A stretch of DNA of 64,000 nt from CAVQBJ01 sp963819075 (GCA_963819075.1 CAWFUP010000003.1:434001-498000), one strand, 5' to 3'. Numbered from the stretch's first letter, positions 35,328 through 43,991 are shown. Made by a program: numbers and translations. The notes: generated by a model from the letters alone, not told the origin.

Positions 35328-36263
35328 ATGCTAATCGGCGCCCACGTGTCGCCGGCGGGTGGGTTGCCGAAGGCGATCGAGCGCGGCACGGCGCTCGGCT
35401 GCCGCGCGATCCAGATCTTCAACCAGTCTCCTCGCATGTGGCGCCCGACTGCCTACGGCGAGGAGGACTTCGCGGCGTTCCGCGAGGCGCGGGCGGCGAG
35501 CGAGATCGACGGCGTGCTGATTCACGCCGTCTACCTGCTCAATTGCGCGAGCGAGGACGCCGAGATCCGCAAGAAGTCGCTCGCCTCGCTCATCCAGTCG
35601 CTGCGGGTCGGCGACGGGATCGGCGCCGACGCCGTCGTGCTGCACCCTGGATCGGCCAAGACGGGGCCGGTCGCTCCGGCGATCAAACGGGCCGGGAAGG
35701 TGATCGCCGCGGCGATGGCCGAGACCGACCGCTGTCCCTTGCATCTCGAGAACACGGCCGGCGCGGGCGGGACGCTCGGGCGGTCCTTCGAGGAGCTCGG
35801 AGCACTGCTGGAGGCTGCCGATGGGCCGAAGCGCCTCGGTATCTGCCTGGACTCCTGTCATCTGCTTGCCTCCGGCTACGAGATCCGCACCGCCGACGCG
35901 CTGACGCAGACGATCGACGAGTGCGTGGCCGCCGCCGGCCACGGCCGGATCGGGTCGCTGCACCTCAACGACTCGCAGACGCCGCTCGGTTCCAACCGCG
36001 ACCGCCATGCGAACATCGGCACCGGGGAGATGGGCGAGAAGGGCTGCGCGGTGTTCGTCTCCGAGCCACGTTTCGAGAAGCTCCCCTGTGTGCTGGAGAC
36101 TCCCGGGGAGAACCACAGCGGCCCGACGCGCGAGGAGGTCGCACACGTCATGGAACTGCGAGAGCGCGGCCTCGCCGAGCGCAAGAGCAAGACCAAGGCC
36201 AAGCCGACCGGGACGAAGCGCACGACGGCAGCGCGCGCCACGAGGCCTCGCGCCCGCCAGTAG
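35328..36263 (+). CDS. nfo: Endonuclease IV (AP endonuclease) with basic C-terminal tail
   Basis: 311-aa base-excision-repair enzyme cutting 5' of abasic sites with three zinc ions. Metal ligands fall in HAVYLLNCAS, VVLHPGS, LHLENTAGAGGTLG, CLDSCHLLASGYEI, LHLNDS, GSNRDRHANIGTGEMG and VLETPGE. The last 30 residues are an extra Lys/Arg/Thr/Ala-rich tail (AERKSKTKAKPTGTKRTT and on), absent from typical Nfo, likely nonspecific DNA binding. The ATG at 35328 is 30 bases from the divergent gltX start. Confidence 0.94.
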   Translation: MLIGAHVSPAGGLPKAIERGTALGCRAIQIFNQSPRMWRPTAYGEEDFAAFREARAASEIDGVLIHAVYLLNCASEDAEIRKKSLASLIQSLRVGDGIGADAVVLHPGSAKTGPVAPAIKRAGKVIAAAMAETDRCPLHLENTAGAGGTLGRSFEELGALLEAADGPKRLGICLDSCHLLASGYEIRTADALTQTIDECVAAAGHGRIGSLHLNDSQTPLGSNRDRHANIGTGEMGEKGCAVFVSEPRFEKLPCVLETPGENHSGPTREEVAHVMELRERGLAERKSKTKAKPTGTKRTTAARATRPRARQ

Positions 36264-36326
36264 GCCTCTCACGAGGGCCGACGAGCGGCGGGCTCGGGGT
36301 TCTCGTGACTCGGGTGGGGTCGGGCA

Positions 36327-36365
36327 GCGCTCCCGAACCCCTTTGTTTTTGGGGTTCGGGAGCGC
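36327..36365. terminator. Strong bidirectional hairpin terminator between nfo and dnaE
   Basis: A perfect 15-bp stem, GCGCTCCCGAACCCC (36327-36341) with GGGGTTCGGGAGCGC (36351-36365), closes a nine-base T-rich loop (TTTGTTTTT). It sits between convergent genes. No T run follows the stem on either strand, but stem strength and place fit a terminator for both. Confidence 0.8.
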
Positions 36366-36396
36366 GGCACGGCGCCACCGCCAACCCCGGCAAGAC

Positions 36397-39300
36397 TCAC
36401 CCGAGCGCGTGCACCGTAGGCCCGAGGATCTGCTCGAGCTCCGCCCGCAGCGTCGGCGTCGGCGCGACCCGGTAGGCCGGGCCGAGGCGCAGGCAGCGCG
36501 CGCCGGCGCTTGTGGCCATCTCGAGCACGACCTCGGCCGGCCCGGGGAACTTCTCCAGCGCATCCTTGAGGTCTTCGATGACGGTCGACGGCAGGCGGGC
36601 GGCGTCGAGGCGCAGCCGCATGAGCGCCGGCACGACCTCGGCGGCCGCCTGCTCGGCCGCCTCACGGGCCTTGTCGATCTCCTCCTCGGTGGGCGCGAAA
36701 GGGTCGACCGTCTGCACCACGACGCACGTCTTGCCGGCCTCCTTGTGGTCGACGCGGCCGCGCACGAGCACGACCTGATCGACCCCGAGTGCGCCCTCGT
36801 ACTCCGCCAGCGCCTTGCCGAAGACGAGGATCTCGACCGCGCCCTCGAGGTCGTCGAGGGTGGCGAACATCATCGGGTCGCCGTTGCGCGTGCGGATCTT
36901 CTTCGCCTCGGTGATGATCCCGCCGACGGTAACCCAGTCCTTGTCCTTGCGCTCGGCCAGGTCCGACAGCGAGCAGTCGACGGTCGCACGGAGGGCCTCC
37001 CGGAGCGGCTTGAGTGGGTGCGCCGAGATGAACAGGCCGATCGACTCCTTCTCGGCGGCGAGCATCTCGGCCTGGTCGAACTCCTCGGCGGGGATCGGCG
37101 GGTGGCTCGGCTTGAGCAGCCCGGCGCCGGCACTGGGGGTGGCGCCGTTGCCAGGCTCGCTCAGCATGTCGAAGATCGATCCCTGGCCGATCTCGGCGTC
37201 CTGCTGGGCCTTCTGCCCGGCGCCCTGTGCCCGCTCGAGCACCGCGAGCATGCCCTTGCGCGTCGCCCCGGTGGAGCCGAAGGCGCCGCACTTGATGAGC
37301 GCCTCGATCGCCTTCTTGTTGACCGAGCGGTTGTCCACGCGCTCGCAGAAGTCCCACAGCGACTCGAAGTTGCCGGCCTCGTCCCGGGCCGCCTTGATCG
37401 CCTCCACGGCCTGGTAGCCGACGCCCTTGACCGCGTCGAGGCCGAAGCGGATGTTGCCCTCAACGACGGTGAACTCGTGGTCGGAGAGGTTGACGTCGGG
37501 TGGGAGGATCTCGATGCCCATCTCCTCGCAACGGGCGACGAAGAACGGGACCTTGTCCTTCGTCGACATCACCGAGGAGATGAGCGCGGCCATGTACTCC
37601 GCGGTGTAGTTGGCCTTCAGCCAGGCCGTCCTGTACGCGATGAGGGCGTAACACGCTGCGTGCGAGTTATGGGAGACGATGTTGTTGGCGACAAAGTTGA
37701 GCGGCCCGCCTCGCTCCATCTCGACATCGAACGTGGATCCCATACCGCAGGGGGTGATGCTCACGACGGGGTCGCCGTTCGCGGCGTGCTCGACGTCGAC
37801 GTGAAGAGCGACCTTCTCCTTGTAGTCCTCCGGAGTCACGACCACGTACGGGAGATCGCCGTACTTCTCGGCGAAGTACGCATCGACTCGGTCCATGCCG
37901 TCCATCTCCCAGTAGATGCCGGCAAGGTAGAAGTCGCACATGCGGCCTGTCGGGAGGACTTTGTGCATCTCGAAGTCGACGCCCTGGTCGATCAGCCATT
38001 CGCACATGTTTCGCTCGTGGTTGGAGGCGCACCACATCCCGTTGGACGCGATCGAGCGGCCAAAGCCAGGGCCGATGTCGTACGTGGCACGAACGGAAGC
38101 GAGGCTCGCCTCGGTGTGTTGGCGCACCCACGCGGGGTCCGTGGCTCCCAACTCCGCGATGCGGGCATGCATGGCAGCCACGGCAGGCTTGGTCAGGTCG
38201 GGATACATCTCGTGGACGCGCCGCAGGTGCGCCGCCTTTTCCTCGGCTGAACGACCAGCCTGCCAGGCGCGCATTCGCGCTGCGGCTCGACGATCCTGGG
38301 CCTTGCGCGCGGGCCCATGCGCCAGACGCCGCATGCGTTCGGATCGAGCCCGCCTATCGGCATCCGTGTAGACCGGCACCGTCATGAGCTCAGTGCCGAC
38401 GGACATGTCTTGCACCGCCATGTAACCCTCTGTCGTGAGCAGGCGATGTTCAGCCGTGACCTTGATCTGGCGGCCCCCGGCTGTCCTCAGTTGGAACAGC
38501 GGCTTGCGGCCTGTCTTGACGATGCGCGCAACGCGGTGTGGCCGGATCGTTCCATCCGGCCACATAGACATCAGTTCGCGCGGCTGCAGCCGGTAGGCCT
38601 CACTCAGCCGGATCCGACGTCCATCCGGAAGGCGCACCCTGGTCGATCCATCGGCGCACTTGTTGAAGCTGTAATCGGCGCTGCGCTCGTTCGTCGTCCA
38701 CAGGAACTCGATCACCGCCTCGCTCGTACCCGACCTGCGGCAGCCCTCGACGAACTCGGGCTTCAGGGCGGCCATCGCCTCTCGGTTCTTCTTGCCGATG
38801 GCCTTGCGCAGGTCGTCGGCCTTGGCCCCGGAGAAGCCGGCGAGCTCCTTGGAGATCTGCATCGCCTGCTCCTGGTAGAGGATCACGCCCATCGAGGACT
38901 CGAGGATCTGGTGCAGGCGCTCGTCGGCGTAGTTGATGTTCTCAGGGCTGCGCTTGCCACGGGCGTACACGGGGATCTGGTCCATCGCTCCCGGCCGGTA
39001 CAGCGCGTTGAGCGCCACGAGGTCGTTGAACTCGGTCGGGCGCACCTTGCGCAGGGCCTCGCGCATGCCCTCGGACTCGAACTGGAACACGCCGATCGAG
39101 TCGCCGCGGGCGAGCATCTCGTACGTTCGCTCGTCGTCGAGCGGGAGCGTCGTCATGTCCGGACGGGCGCCGGTCGAGCGCTCGATGATGTCGAGCGCGT
39201 CCTCGATGACGTCGAGGTTGCGCAGCCCGAGGAAGTCCATCTTCAGCAGGCCGATCTCCTCGATCGGCTTCATCGAGAACTGCGTGACCGTGCGGTGCAC

Positions 39301-40923
39301 GCGGTCGCCGTTCTCGTCGGTCCCGGCGTCGGCGAGCTGCAGCGGCACGATGTCGGTGAGGGGGCGGTCGGCGATCACGACGGCCGCGGCGTGAATCGAG
39401 GAATTGCGCACGATCCCCTCGAGGCCCTTGGCCACGTCGATGATCTGGCGGGCCTCGCCGTCCTCGTCGTAGGCCTTGCGCAGCGCCTCTCCGGGCGCGA
39501 GGCAGTCGGCGAACGAGGGCGGCCGGCCCTGTTGCGGATCGGGGATGAGCTTGGCCAGGCGATCGCCGGCGCCGTAGTCGAAGCCGAGCACCCGCGCCGC
39601 GTCGCGGGTGGCGGCGCGGGGAAACATCTTGCCGAACGTCACGATCTGCGCGACCGACTCGCGGCCGTACTTCTCGACGACGTAGCGCATGACGCGCTCG
39701 CGCCCGCGCACCGAGAAGTCGATGTCGATGTCCGGCATCGACACCCGCTCGGGGTTGAGGAAGCGCTCGAACAGGAGGTCGTAGGTGAGCGGGTCGACAT
39801 CGGTGATGGACAGGCAGTAGGCGACGATCGACCCGGCGGCCGAGCCGCGCCCGGGTCCGACGGCGACCCCGTTCTCCTTGGCGAACTTGACGAAGTCCCA
39901 GACGATGAGGAAGTAGGCGTTGAAGCCCATGCGGTCGATGACGTCGAGCTCCATCTCCATGCGCGCGACCGCCTCGGCCGGCGGCGGGTCCCCGTAGCGC
40001 AGCCGCAACCCCTCGTGCACCCGCGCACGCAGGTACTCGCGCTCGGGCATGCCGTCCGGCGTCGGGTAACTCGGGATGAGCTGGTTGCCGAGCTCGATCT
40101 GGACGTTGCAGCGCTCGGCGATCTCGAGCGTCGAGGCGATCGCCTCGGGCCACTGTGCGAACGCCCGCGCCATCTCCTCGCTGTCGCGCAGATAGAACTC
40201 GTTCGTCTCGAAGGTCATCTTCGGCGCGGCGAGCGTGCTCTTCGTCTGCACGCACAGCAGGGCCGTGTGGTGGTCGTAGTCCTCGCGGCGCAAGTAGTGC
40301 ACGTCGCCCGTCCCGACGAGCCGGCCTCCCACCTCGCGGGCGATCCGCACGATCCCCTCGTTGCATTTCTCCTGGGCGTCCAGCCCGTTCTTCTGCACCT
40401 CGAAGTAGACGTTGTCGGCGCCGTACACGCGCAGCAGGTCGTCGGCGTGCGCGCGGGCCTCGGCCGGCCGGTCGTGCAGCAGGCGCTGGCAGAAGCGCGA
40501 CGCGAGACAACCGGTGAGCGCGATGACGCCCTCCGCGTGCTGCTCCAGCTGACCGAGGTCGACGGACGGCTTGCCGCGCTGCAGGCCCTCGAGGAACCCG
40601 GCCGAGGAGAGCCGAACGAGGTTGCGGTAGCCGACGTCGTTGGCGGCCAGCAGCGTCAGATGGTTGCGCTCGACCCGGCCGCTCGGCGGCGCCGCGTGGT
40701 CGTCGACGAGGTAGATCTCGCAGCCGATGATCGGCTTGACCCCGTGCTTCCTGCACGCCTTCTGCAGCTCGACGGCGCCGTTCATCACGCCGTGATCGGT
40801 CAGCCCGAGCGCGGGCTGCCCGAAGGCGGCGGCCCGCTCGGCGAGCGCCTCCACCTGGCACGCACCGTCGAGCAGCGAGTACTCGGAATGCACGTGCAGG
40901 TGGGCGCAGGCAGCGGGACTCAC
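36397..40923 (-). CDS. dnaE: DNA polymerase III alpha subunit, interrupted by an intein
   Basis: 1508 codons; removing the 331-residue intein leaves 1177 aa, normal for DnaE1. The PHP domain starts the protein (HLHVHSEYSLLDGA, GLTDHGVMNGAVELQ). The catalytic aspartates are in MPDIDIDFSVRGRERVM near residue 395, with a third in the palm region downstream. FQFESEGMREALRKV and LNALYRPGAMDQIP mark the fingers; the C-terminal third carries the OB-fold (VTVGGIITEAKKIRTRNGDP). The GTG at 40923 lies nine bases after TACCAT, which trims the much longer open frame upstream. It is the main replicative polymerase. Confidence 0.97.
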   Translation of the reverse strand: MSPAACAHLHVHSEYSLLDGACQVEALAERAAAFGQPALGLTDHGVMNGAVELQKACRKHGVKPIIGCEIYLVDDHAAPPSGRVERNHLTLLAANDVGYRNLVRLSSAGFLEGLQRGKPSVDLGQLEQHAEGVIALTGCLASRFCQRLLHDRPAEARAHADDLLRVYGADNVYFEVQKNGLDAQEKCNEGIVRIAREVGGRLVGTGDVHYLRREDYDHHTALLCVQTKSTLAAPKMTFETNEFYLRDSEEMARAFAQWPEAIASTLEIAERCNVQIELGNQLIPSYPTPDGMPEREYLRARVHEGLRLRYGDPPPAEAVARMEMELDVIDRMGFNAYFLIVWDFVKFAKENGVAVGPGRGSAAGSIVAYCLSITDVDPLTYDLLFERFLNPERVSMPDIDIDFSVRGRERVMRYVVEKYGRESVAQIVTFGKMFPRAATRDAARVLGFDYGAGDRLAKLIPDPQQGRPPSFADCLAPGEALRKAYDEDGEARQIIDVAKGLEGIVRNSSIHAAAVVIADRPLTDIVPLQLADAGTDENGDRVHRTVTQFSMKPIEEIGLLKMDFLGLRNLDVIEDALDIIERSTGARPDMTTLPLDDERTYEMLARGDSIGVFQFESEGMREALRKVRPTEFNDLVALNALYRPGAMDQIPVYARGKRSPENINYADERLHQILESSMGVILYQEQAMQISKELAGFSGAKADDLRKAIGKKNREAMAALKPEFVEGCRRSGTSEAVIEFLWTTNERSADYSFNKCADGSTRVRLPDGRRIRLSEAYRLQPRELMSMWPDGTIRPHRVARIVKTGRKPLFQLRTAGGRQIKVTAEHRLLTTEGYMAVQDMSVGTELMTVPVYTDADRRARSERMRRLAHGPARKAQDRRAAARMRAWQAGRSAEEKAAHLRRVHEMYPDLTKPAVAAMHARIAELGATDPAWVRQHTEASLASVRATYDIGPGFGRSIASNGMWCASNHERNMCEWLIDQGVDFEMHKVLPTGRMCDFYLAGIYWEMDGMDRVDAYFAEKYGDLPYVVVTPEDYKEKVALHVDVEHAANGDPVVSITPCGMGSTFDVEMERGGPLNFVANNIVSHNSHAACYALIAYRTAWLKANYTAEYMAALISSVMSTKDKVPFFVARCEEMGIEILPPDVNLSDHEFTVVEGNIRFGLDAVKGVGYQAVEAIKAARDEAGNFESLWDFCERVDNRSVNKKAIEALIKCGAFGSTGATRKGMLAVLERAQGAGQKAQQDAEIGQGSIFDMLSEPGNGATPSAGAGLLKPSHPPIPAEEFDQAEMLAAEKESIGLFISAHPLKPLREALRATVDCSLSDLAERKDKDWVTVGGIITEAKKIRTRNGDPMMFATLDDLEGAVEILVFGKALAEYEGALGVDQVVLVRGRVDHKEAGKTCVVVQTVDPFAPTEEEIDKAREAAEQAAAEVVPALMRLRLDAARLPSTVIEDLKDALEKFPGPAEVVLEMATSAGARCLRLGPAYRVAPTPTLRAELEQILGPTVHALG
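37666..38658 (-). other. Intein within DnaE with embedded nuclease-like domain, 331 aa
   Basis: Inserted between DYSFNK and SHAACYALIAYRTAWLKA of DnaE. Splicing blocks: Cys+1 in CADGSTRVRLPDGR; block B TAEHRLLTTEGYMAVQDM with the conserved Thr and His; C-terminal block FDVEMERGGPLNFVANN then VSHN, ending His-Asn; the next extein residue is Ser. The central 180 residues lack LAGLIDADG motifs. They begin with an Arg/Ala-rich, NUMOD-like helical stretch and contain SNHERNMCEWLIDQGVDFEM, CDFYLAGIYWEMDGMDR and LPYVVVTPED, which look like a PD-(D/E)XK (Vsr-like) nuclease fold (Glu, Asp, Glu-x-Asp). Splicing looks competent; nuclease activity is inferred. Confidence 0.93.
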
Positions 40924-40932
40924 GGAGCAGAG

Positions 40933-40938
40933 ATGGTA
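40933..40938 (-). promoter_or_regulatory. Leaderless -10 (TACCAT) of dnaE
   Basis: TACCAT on the minus strand, nine bases before the dnaE GTG at 40923; it decides the start. Confidence 0.55.
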
Positions 40939-41048
40939 GGCGCCGAGCCGGATGTGGCCGGCGCTCGATTCCGCACGTTGCGACACGAGCTGGCCGCCGC
41001 CGGACCGCCTTCCAGCCTGGAACGCGACGGCATCGACGAGCGCCGCGC

Positions 41049-43583
41049 CTACGACGCGGGCGCGGTCTGACCCTGCGCGCGGTCCATCCAGCCGACCAGC
41101 CGCTCGGCGACCGCCAGGTCGCCGGCGCACAGCACGCGCTCGCCCGCCGGCAGCGGCGTCCGCGCGAGCAGGTTCAAGCACGCGCGTTCGCTCAGGTACA
41201 GCGTCGCGGCCGGCGGCGCATCGAGGCTGCGCGGGCTGACGGTGATCGGTGCGCCGTCGGTGACCCCGACGTACAGCACGGTCGGCGTCGCTCCGCTGAT
41301 CGCGAACGCGACGACGAAGCGCTCGCCCGCCGTCCACTTCGGGTCGACCGCCTCGGCGAGGACGGGCAGCAGTAGGCCGGGCCACACACGGACGTTCGCG
41401 CCGGCGAGCTCGGGCAGCGTGAGCGGCGTGCGGCGCGCGCGCGCGATGCGCCGAGCCTTCGACCCGGCACCGGGTGTCGCGCGCAGGCCACGCAGGCGCC
41501 AGCTCCCGCGGCCGGCCACGAGCGCCCCGACCTGCGCAACCGAGCCGCGGATCTCGAAGTCCAGCCCCCGCACCGCCGGCGGATCGATGCGCGCGACCGA
41601 GGCCGGACCCATCCCGGTGGTCGCGACGCGGTAGCAGCCGACCTCGTCGATCGTGACGCCATACGTACGCGTCTTCCCGACCACGAGGCCCTGCGCGGGC
41701 AGCAGCTCGGCGATGAGCTCGCCGACGAGCTGCGCGTCGCGGTGCACGGCCGCGCGCCGCAGCGCACTGGCCAGCCACTCGGTGGGCTTCGGACGCACGC
41801 CCTGCAGGCGGGGCGGCAGCTCGACCGCCCCGGCTGGTGCCTCGGCCGCTGCCTCGCTGGCCGACGGATCCGCGCTCTCGACCTCGATGGGCTCGGTCGG
41901 CGACAGCGGTTCGACAGCGGGCGGCGAGGCCTCGGCGGCCGGGGGCTCGACCGTCCAGGGCACCGCGGCGGATGCCTGCGCGGGCGCCTCGCCGGGCGCC
42001 GGTGCGGCCGGGATCGCGGTGGACGCCGAGCCCGCACCGAGCTCGCCCTGCTCGAGCTCGGCCACACGAGCGCGCAGCCGCGCGACGGCGGCGGCAAGCG
42101 CTTCGGCCATCTCCTCGCGCTGGCGACGCAGCTCGGCCTCGGTCGCGGCATCGGTGGCGTGCGCAAGCGGTAGCTCGCCCGGTGCCAGCACGCTGGCGGT
42201 TGCGCCGGCCCGCAGCTGCTCGAGCTCGTCGCCGATCCGCTGCGTCGTCGCGCGCTCGCCCTCGAGCGCCTCGCCGAGGCGCTGCGCGGTTGCGCGCTCG
42301 CCCTCGAGCTCCTCGCCGATCCGCTGCGCGCTCGCGCGCTCGCCCTCGAGCTCCTCGCCGATCCGCTGCGCGCTCGCGCGCTCGCCCTCGAGCTCCTCGC
42401 CGATCCGCTGCGCGGTTGCGCGCTGGCCCTCGAGCTCGCTCTCGGCGCGCAGGCGCGCGTCGTGCTCAGCGGCAAGCTCGTTGCGCACAAGCGCGATCGC
42501 GGTCAGCAGATCGCCGCGCAGGTCCTCGACGCGTCGCTGCATCTCCGCGAGCTCCTCATCGTGACGGCCGCGCTCGGTGGCGAGGGCGCCGCGCGCCTCG
42601 CGCTCCGCGGCGACGGCCTGCTCGAGAGCGACCTCGCGGCGCTCGAGATGCTCGGAGATCGAACGCAGCTGGGCCCCGAGCTCCTGGACGCGTTCCTCGG
42701 TCGAGTCGACGCGCACGAACACGCGCTGGCGTGGGTCGCCGCCGCCCACGGCGGGATCGCCGGCCGCCGCCTCGCGCTCGGCGAGCGACGCCTCGCGCTC
42801 GGCGAGCTCGTCGCGCGCCCGGCGCAGCCCTGCCTCGTCGGCCGCGGCGGCGTGCTGCGCCTCGGCGAGCGCGCGCTGCACGCGCTCGAGCTCGGCGGAC
42901 AGGCGCTCCACCTTGCGTTCGGTCTCGCGCAGGCTGGCCCGGAGGCCGTCGCCCTCGCCGGAGATCTGCGCGTTCAGCTCACGCACGCGCTCCTCGGTCT
43001 CGAGTCGCTGCTGCTGCTCGGCGTACTCGCGCTGGCGCAAGCGGCGGCGCTCGGCCTCGCCGTCACGGACCGCACGACGAAGCCGCTCGAGCTCCTGCGT
43101 GGTGACCGTGAAGCGCTGCTCGAGATTCGTCAGTTGACGTTGCAGCGTGTCGACGGTCGCTTCGGCCTCGGTGGCCCGGCGCAGCAGCGTCTGCTCGGCC
43201 AGCTCGGCACGCCGGGCGCGCCGCTCGGCGAGCACGCCGCGGTCGATCACCTGGGCGTCGACCGCCGGCTCGCCCCCCTCTGGACCGGCGAGCGCGCCCG
43301 GAAGCGCAAGCACGAGCCCGCCGACCTCGAGCGCGAGGTTGCCCTCGAGCCGTGGGCGCAACTCGATCGGAATCGTGAACGAGGCCGCCCACGCCCCGGT
43401 CTGCTCGTCCACCTGCAGCCCAGCGTCGGGCGCGAACGGGCGGCGCCGTCCCCCGTCGTCGACGATCAGCCGAACCTCGTCACGGCTGCGCGGCTGCATG
43501 CTGCGCGCGTGGACGCGCACGAGCACCGCCTCGGGAGACGATGACAGCCATTCGACCCGTTCGATCTCGGGCGCGGGCTCCAT
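41049..43583 (-). CDS. Long coiled-coil protein with possible C-terminal SCP2-like domain
   Basis: 844 aa. Residues 1-100 form an Ig/beta-like head (VEWLSSSPEAVLVRVHARS). From about 120 to 480 it is an almost continuous charged coiled coil (Glu/Arg/Ala/Leu), including five 14-residue repeats of the type ELEGERASAQRIGE. A Pro/Ala/Ser linker follows (about 500-590). The C-terminal part (about 600-840) is globular; VAFAISGATPTVLYVGVTDG followed by LYLSERACLNLLA and VLCAGDLAVAERLVGWMDRA resembles SCP2-type lipid-binding domains. No signal peptide or membrane span. It may be a structural or scaffold protein. The ATG at 43583 follows a 23-codon leader ORF. Confidence 0.8.
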   Translation of the reverse strand: MEPAPEIERVEWLSSSPEAVLVRVHARSMQPRSRDEVRLIVDDGGRRRPFAPDAGLQVDEQTGAWAASFTIPIELRPRLEGNLALEVGGLVLALPGALAGPEGGEPAVDAQVIDRGVLAERRARRAELAEQTLLRRATEAEATVDTLQRQLTNLEQRFTVTTQELERLRRAVRDGEAERRRLRQREYAEQQQRLETEERVRELNAQISGEGDGLRASLRETERKVERLSAELERVQRALAEAQHAAAADEAGLRRARDELAEREASLAEREAAAGDPAVGGGDPRQRVFVRVDSTEERVQELGAQLRSISEHLERREVALEQAVAAEREARGALATERGRHDEELAEMQRRVEDLRGDLLTAIALVRNELAAEHDARLRAESELEGQRATAQRIGEELEGERASAQRIGEELEGERASAQRIGEELEGERATAQRLGEALEGERATTQRIGDELEQLRAGATASVLAPGELPLAHATDAATEAELRRQREEMAEALAAAVARLRARVAELEQGELGAGSASTAIPAAPAPGEAPAQASAAVPWTVEPPAAEASPPAVEPLSPTEPIEVESADPSASEAAAEAPAGAVELPPRLQGVRPKPTEWLASALRRAAVHRDAQLVGELIAELLPAQGLVVGKTRTYGVTIDEVGCYRVATTGMGPASVARIDPPAVRGLDFEIRGSVAQVGALVAGRGSWRLRGLRATPGAGSKARRIARARRTPLTLPELAGANVRVWPGLLLPVLAEAVDPKWTAGERFVVAFAISGATPTVLYVGVTDGAPITVSPRSLDAPPAATLYLSERACLNLLARTPLPAGERVLCAGDLAVAERLVGWMDRAQGQTAPAS
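42228..42437 (-). repeat. Five 42-bp in-frame tandem repeats in the coiled-coil gene
   Basis: Exactly 5 x 42 bp, encoding residues 383-452 as 14-aa units (two heptads each): ELEGQRATAQRIGE, two of ELEGERASAQRIGE, ELEGERATAQRLGE, ALEGERATTQRIGD. The unit is two heptads, so copy-number change would lengthen the coil without breaking register. Confidence 0.9.
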
Positions 43584-43593
43584 CGGTCGTCGT

Positions 43594-43665
43594 CTACCGC
43601 GCGCCCGGAACATCCGCCGTCCGCCGGAACCGGCCGGCCGGCGGTCTGAAATCCTCGTTCCTCAT
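43594..43665 (-). CDS. Leader ORF of 23 codons upstream of the coiled-coil gene
   Basis: The ATG at 43665 lies exactly seven bases after TAGGCT, the window's leaderless pattern. The frame reads MRNEDFRPPAGRFRRTADVP plus GAR and ends with TAG ten bases before the ATG of the big gene, which itself has only a poor hexamer (TAGACG) and no Shine-Dalgarno. I infer that ribosomes start on this leaderless ORF and reinitiate on the long one. The peptide itself resembles nothing known. Confidence 0.45.
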   Translation of the reverse strand: MRNEDFRPPAGRFRRTADVPGAR

Positions 43666-43668
43666 GAC

Positions 43669-43686
43669 GGGCAGCCTAGGCTGCCC
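43669..43686. promoter_or_regulatory. 18-bp perfect palindrome containing a -10 on each strand
   Basis: GGGCAGCCTAGGCTGCCC is a perfect palindrome; TAGGCT appears on both strands. The minus-strand copy precedes the leader ORF by seven bases. The plus-strand copy has no sense gene ahead and would read antisense into the 65-aa gene. It could also bind a dimeric repressor. Confidence 0.5.
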
Positions 43687-43742
43687 ACCGGACGCGAGAA
43701 CGTCGAAGGTTGACGTGTACGCAAAGGGCACCGATACGTGAA

Positions 43743-43940
43743 TCAACCATGCTCGCGCTGCACGCTGATGGCGATGGCGCCGGCGAGCACCGTGGTGCCC
43801 GCCGCGACGACGATTACCGTGCGGCGCGACGGGATGCGCACCCCGTAGCGGTGATGCACGTACACCTTCGTCCCCCGCCAGAGGACGCGACGGCCCTTCC
43901 AGGCCACCTGTCCGATGAGGCTGTAGCGAGTGTGCTGCAC
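43743..43940 (-). CDS. Small single-span membrane protein, 65 aa
   Basis: From a leaderless GTG at 43940 the protein reads MQHTRYSLIGQVAWKGRRVL, then a basic stretch (TKVYVHHRYGVRIPSRR) and one C-terminal helix (TVIVVAAGTTVLAGAIAIS). Tail-anchored-like topology with a strongly positive cytoplasmic domain. The TAGCAT at 43948-43953 is seven bases before the GTG and supports this start over a TTG ten codons earlier. Lies downstream of argG. Confidence 0.65.
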   Translation of the reverse strand: MQHTRYSLIGQVAWKGRRVLWRGTKVYVHHRYGVRIPSRRTVIVVAAGTTVLAGAIAISVQREHG

Positions 43941-43947
43941 GAGGCCG

Positions 43948-43953
43948 ATGCTA
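43948..43953 (-). promoter_or_regulatory. Leaderless -10 (TAGCAT) of the 65-aa membrane protein gene
   Basis: TAGCAT on the minus strand, seven bases before the GTG at 43940. Confidence 0.5.
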
Positions 43954-43991
43954 CTCGTCGAGCGGTGCAAACGCGCCCCGGCGGCCGCCCC

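Noticed and set aside
40923..41778. A longer N-terminus of dnaE by 285 codons
   Set aside because: The extra sequence is antisense-like Arg/Ala-rich translation of the coiled-coil gene region; the PHP domain begins right after the GTG at 40923, which has a good -10 element.
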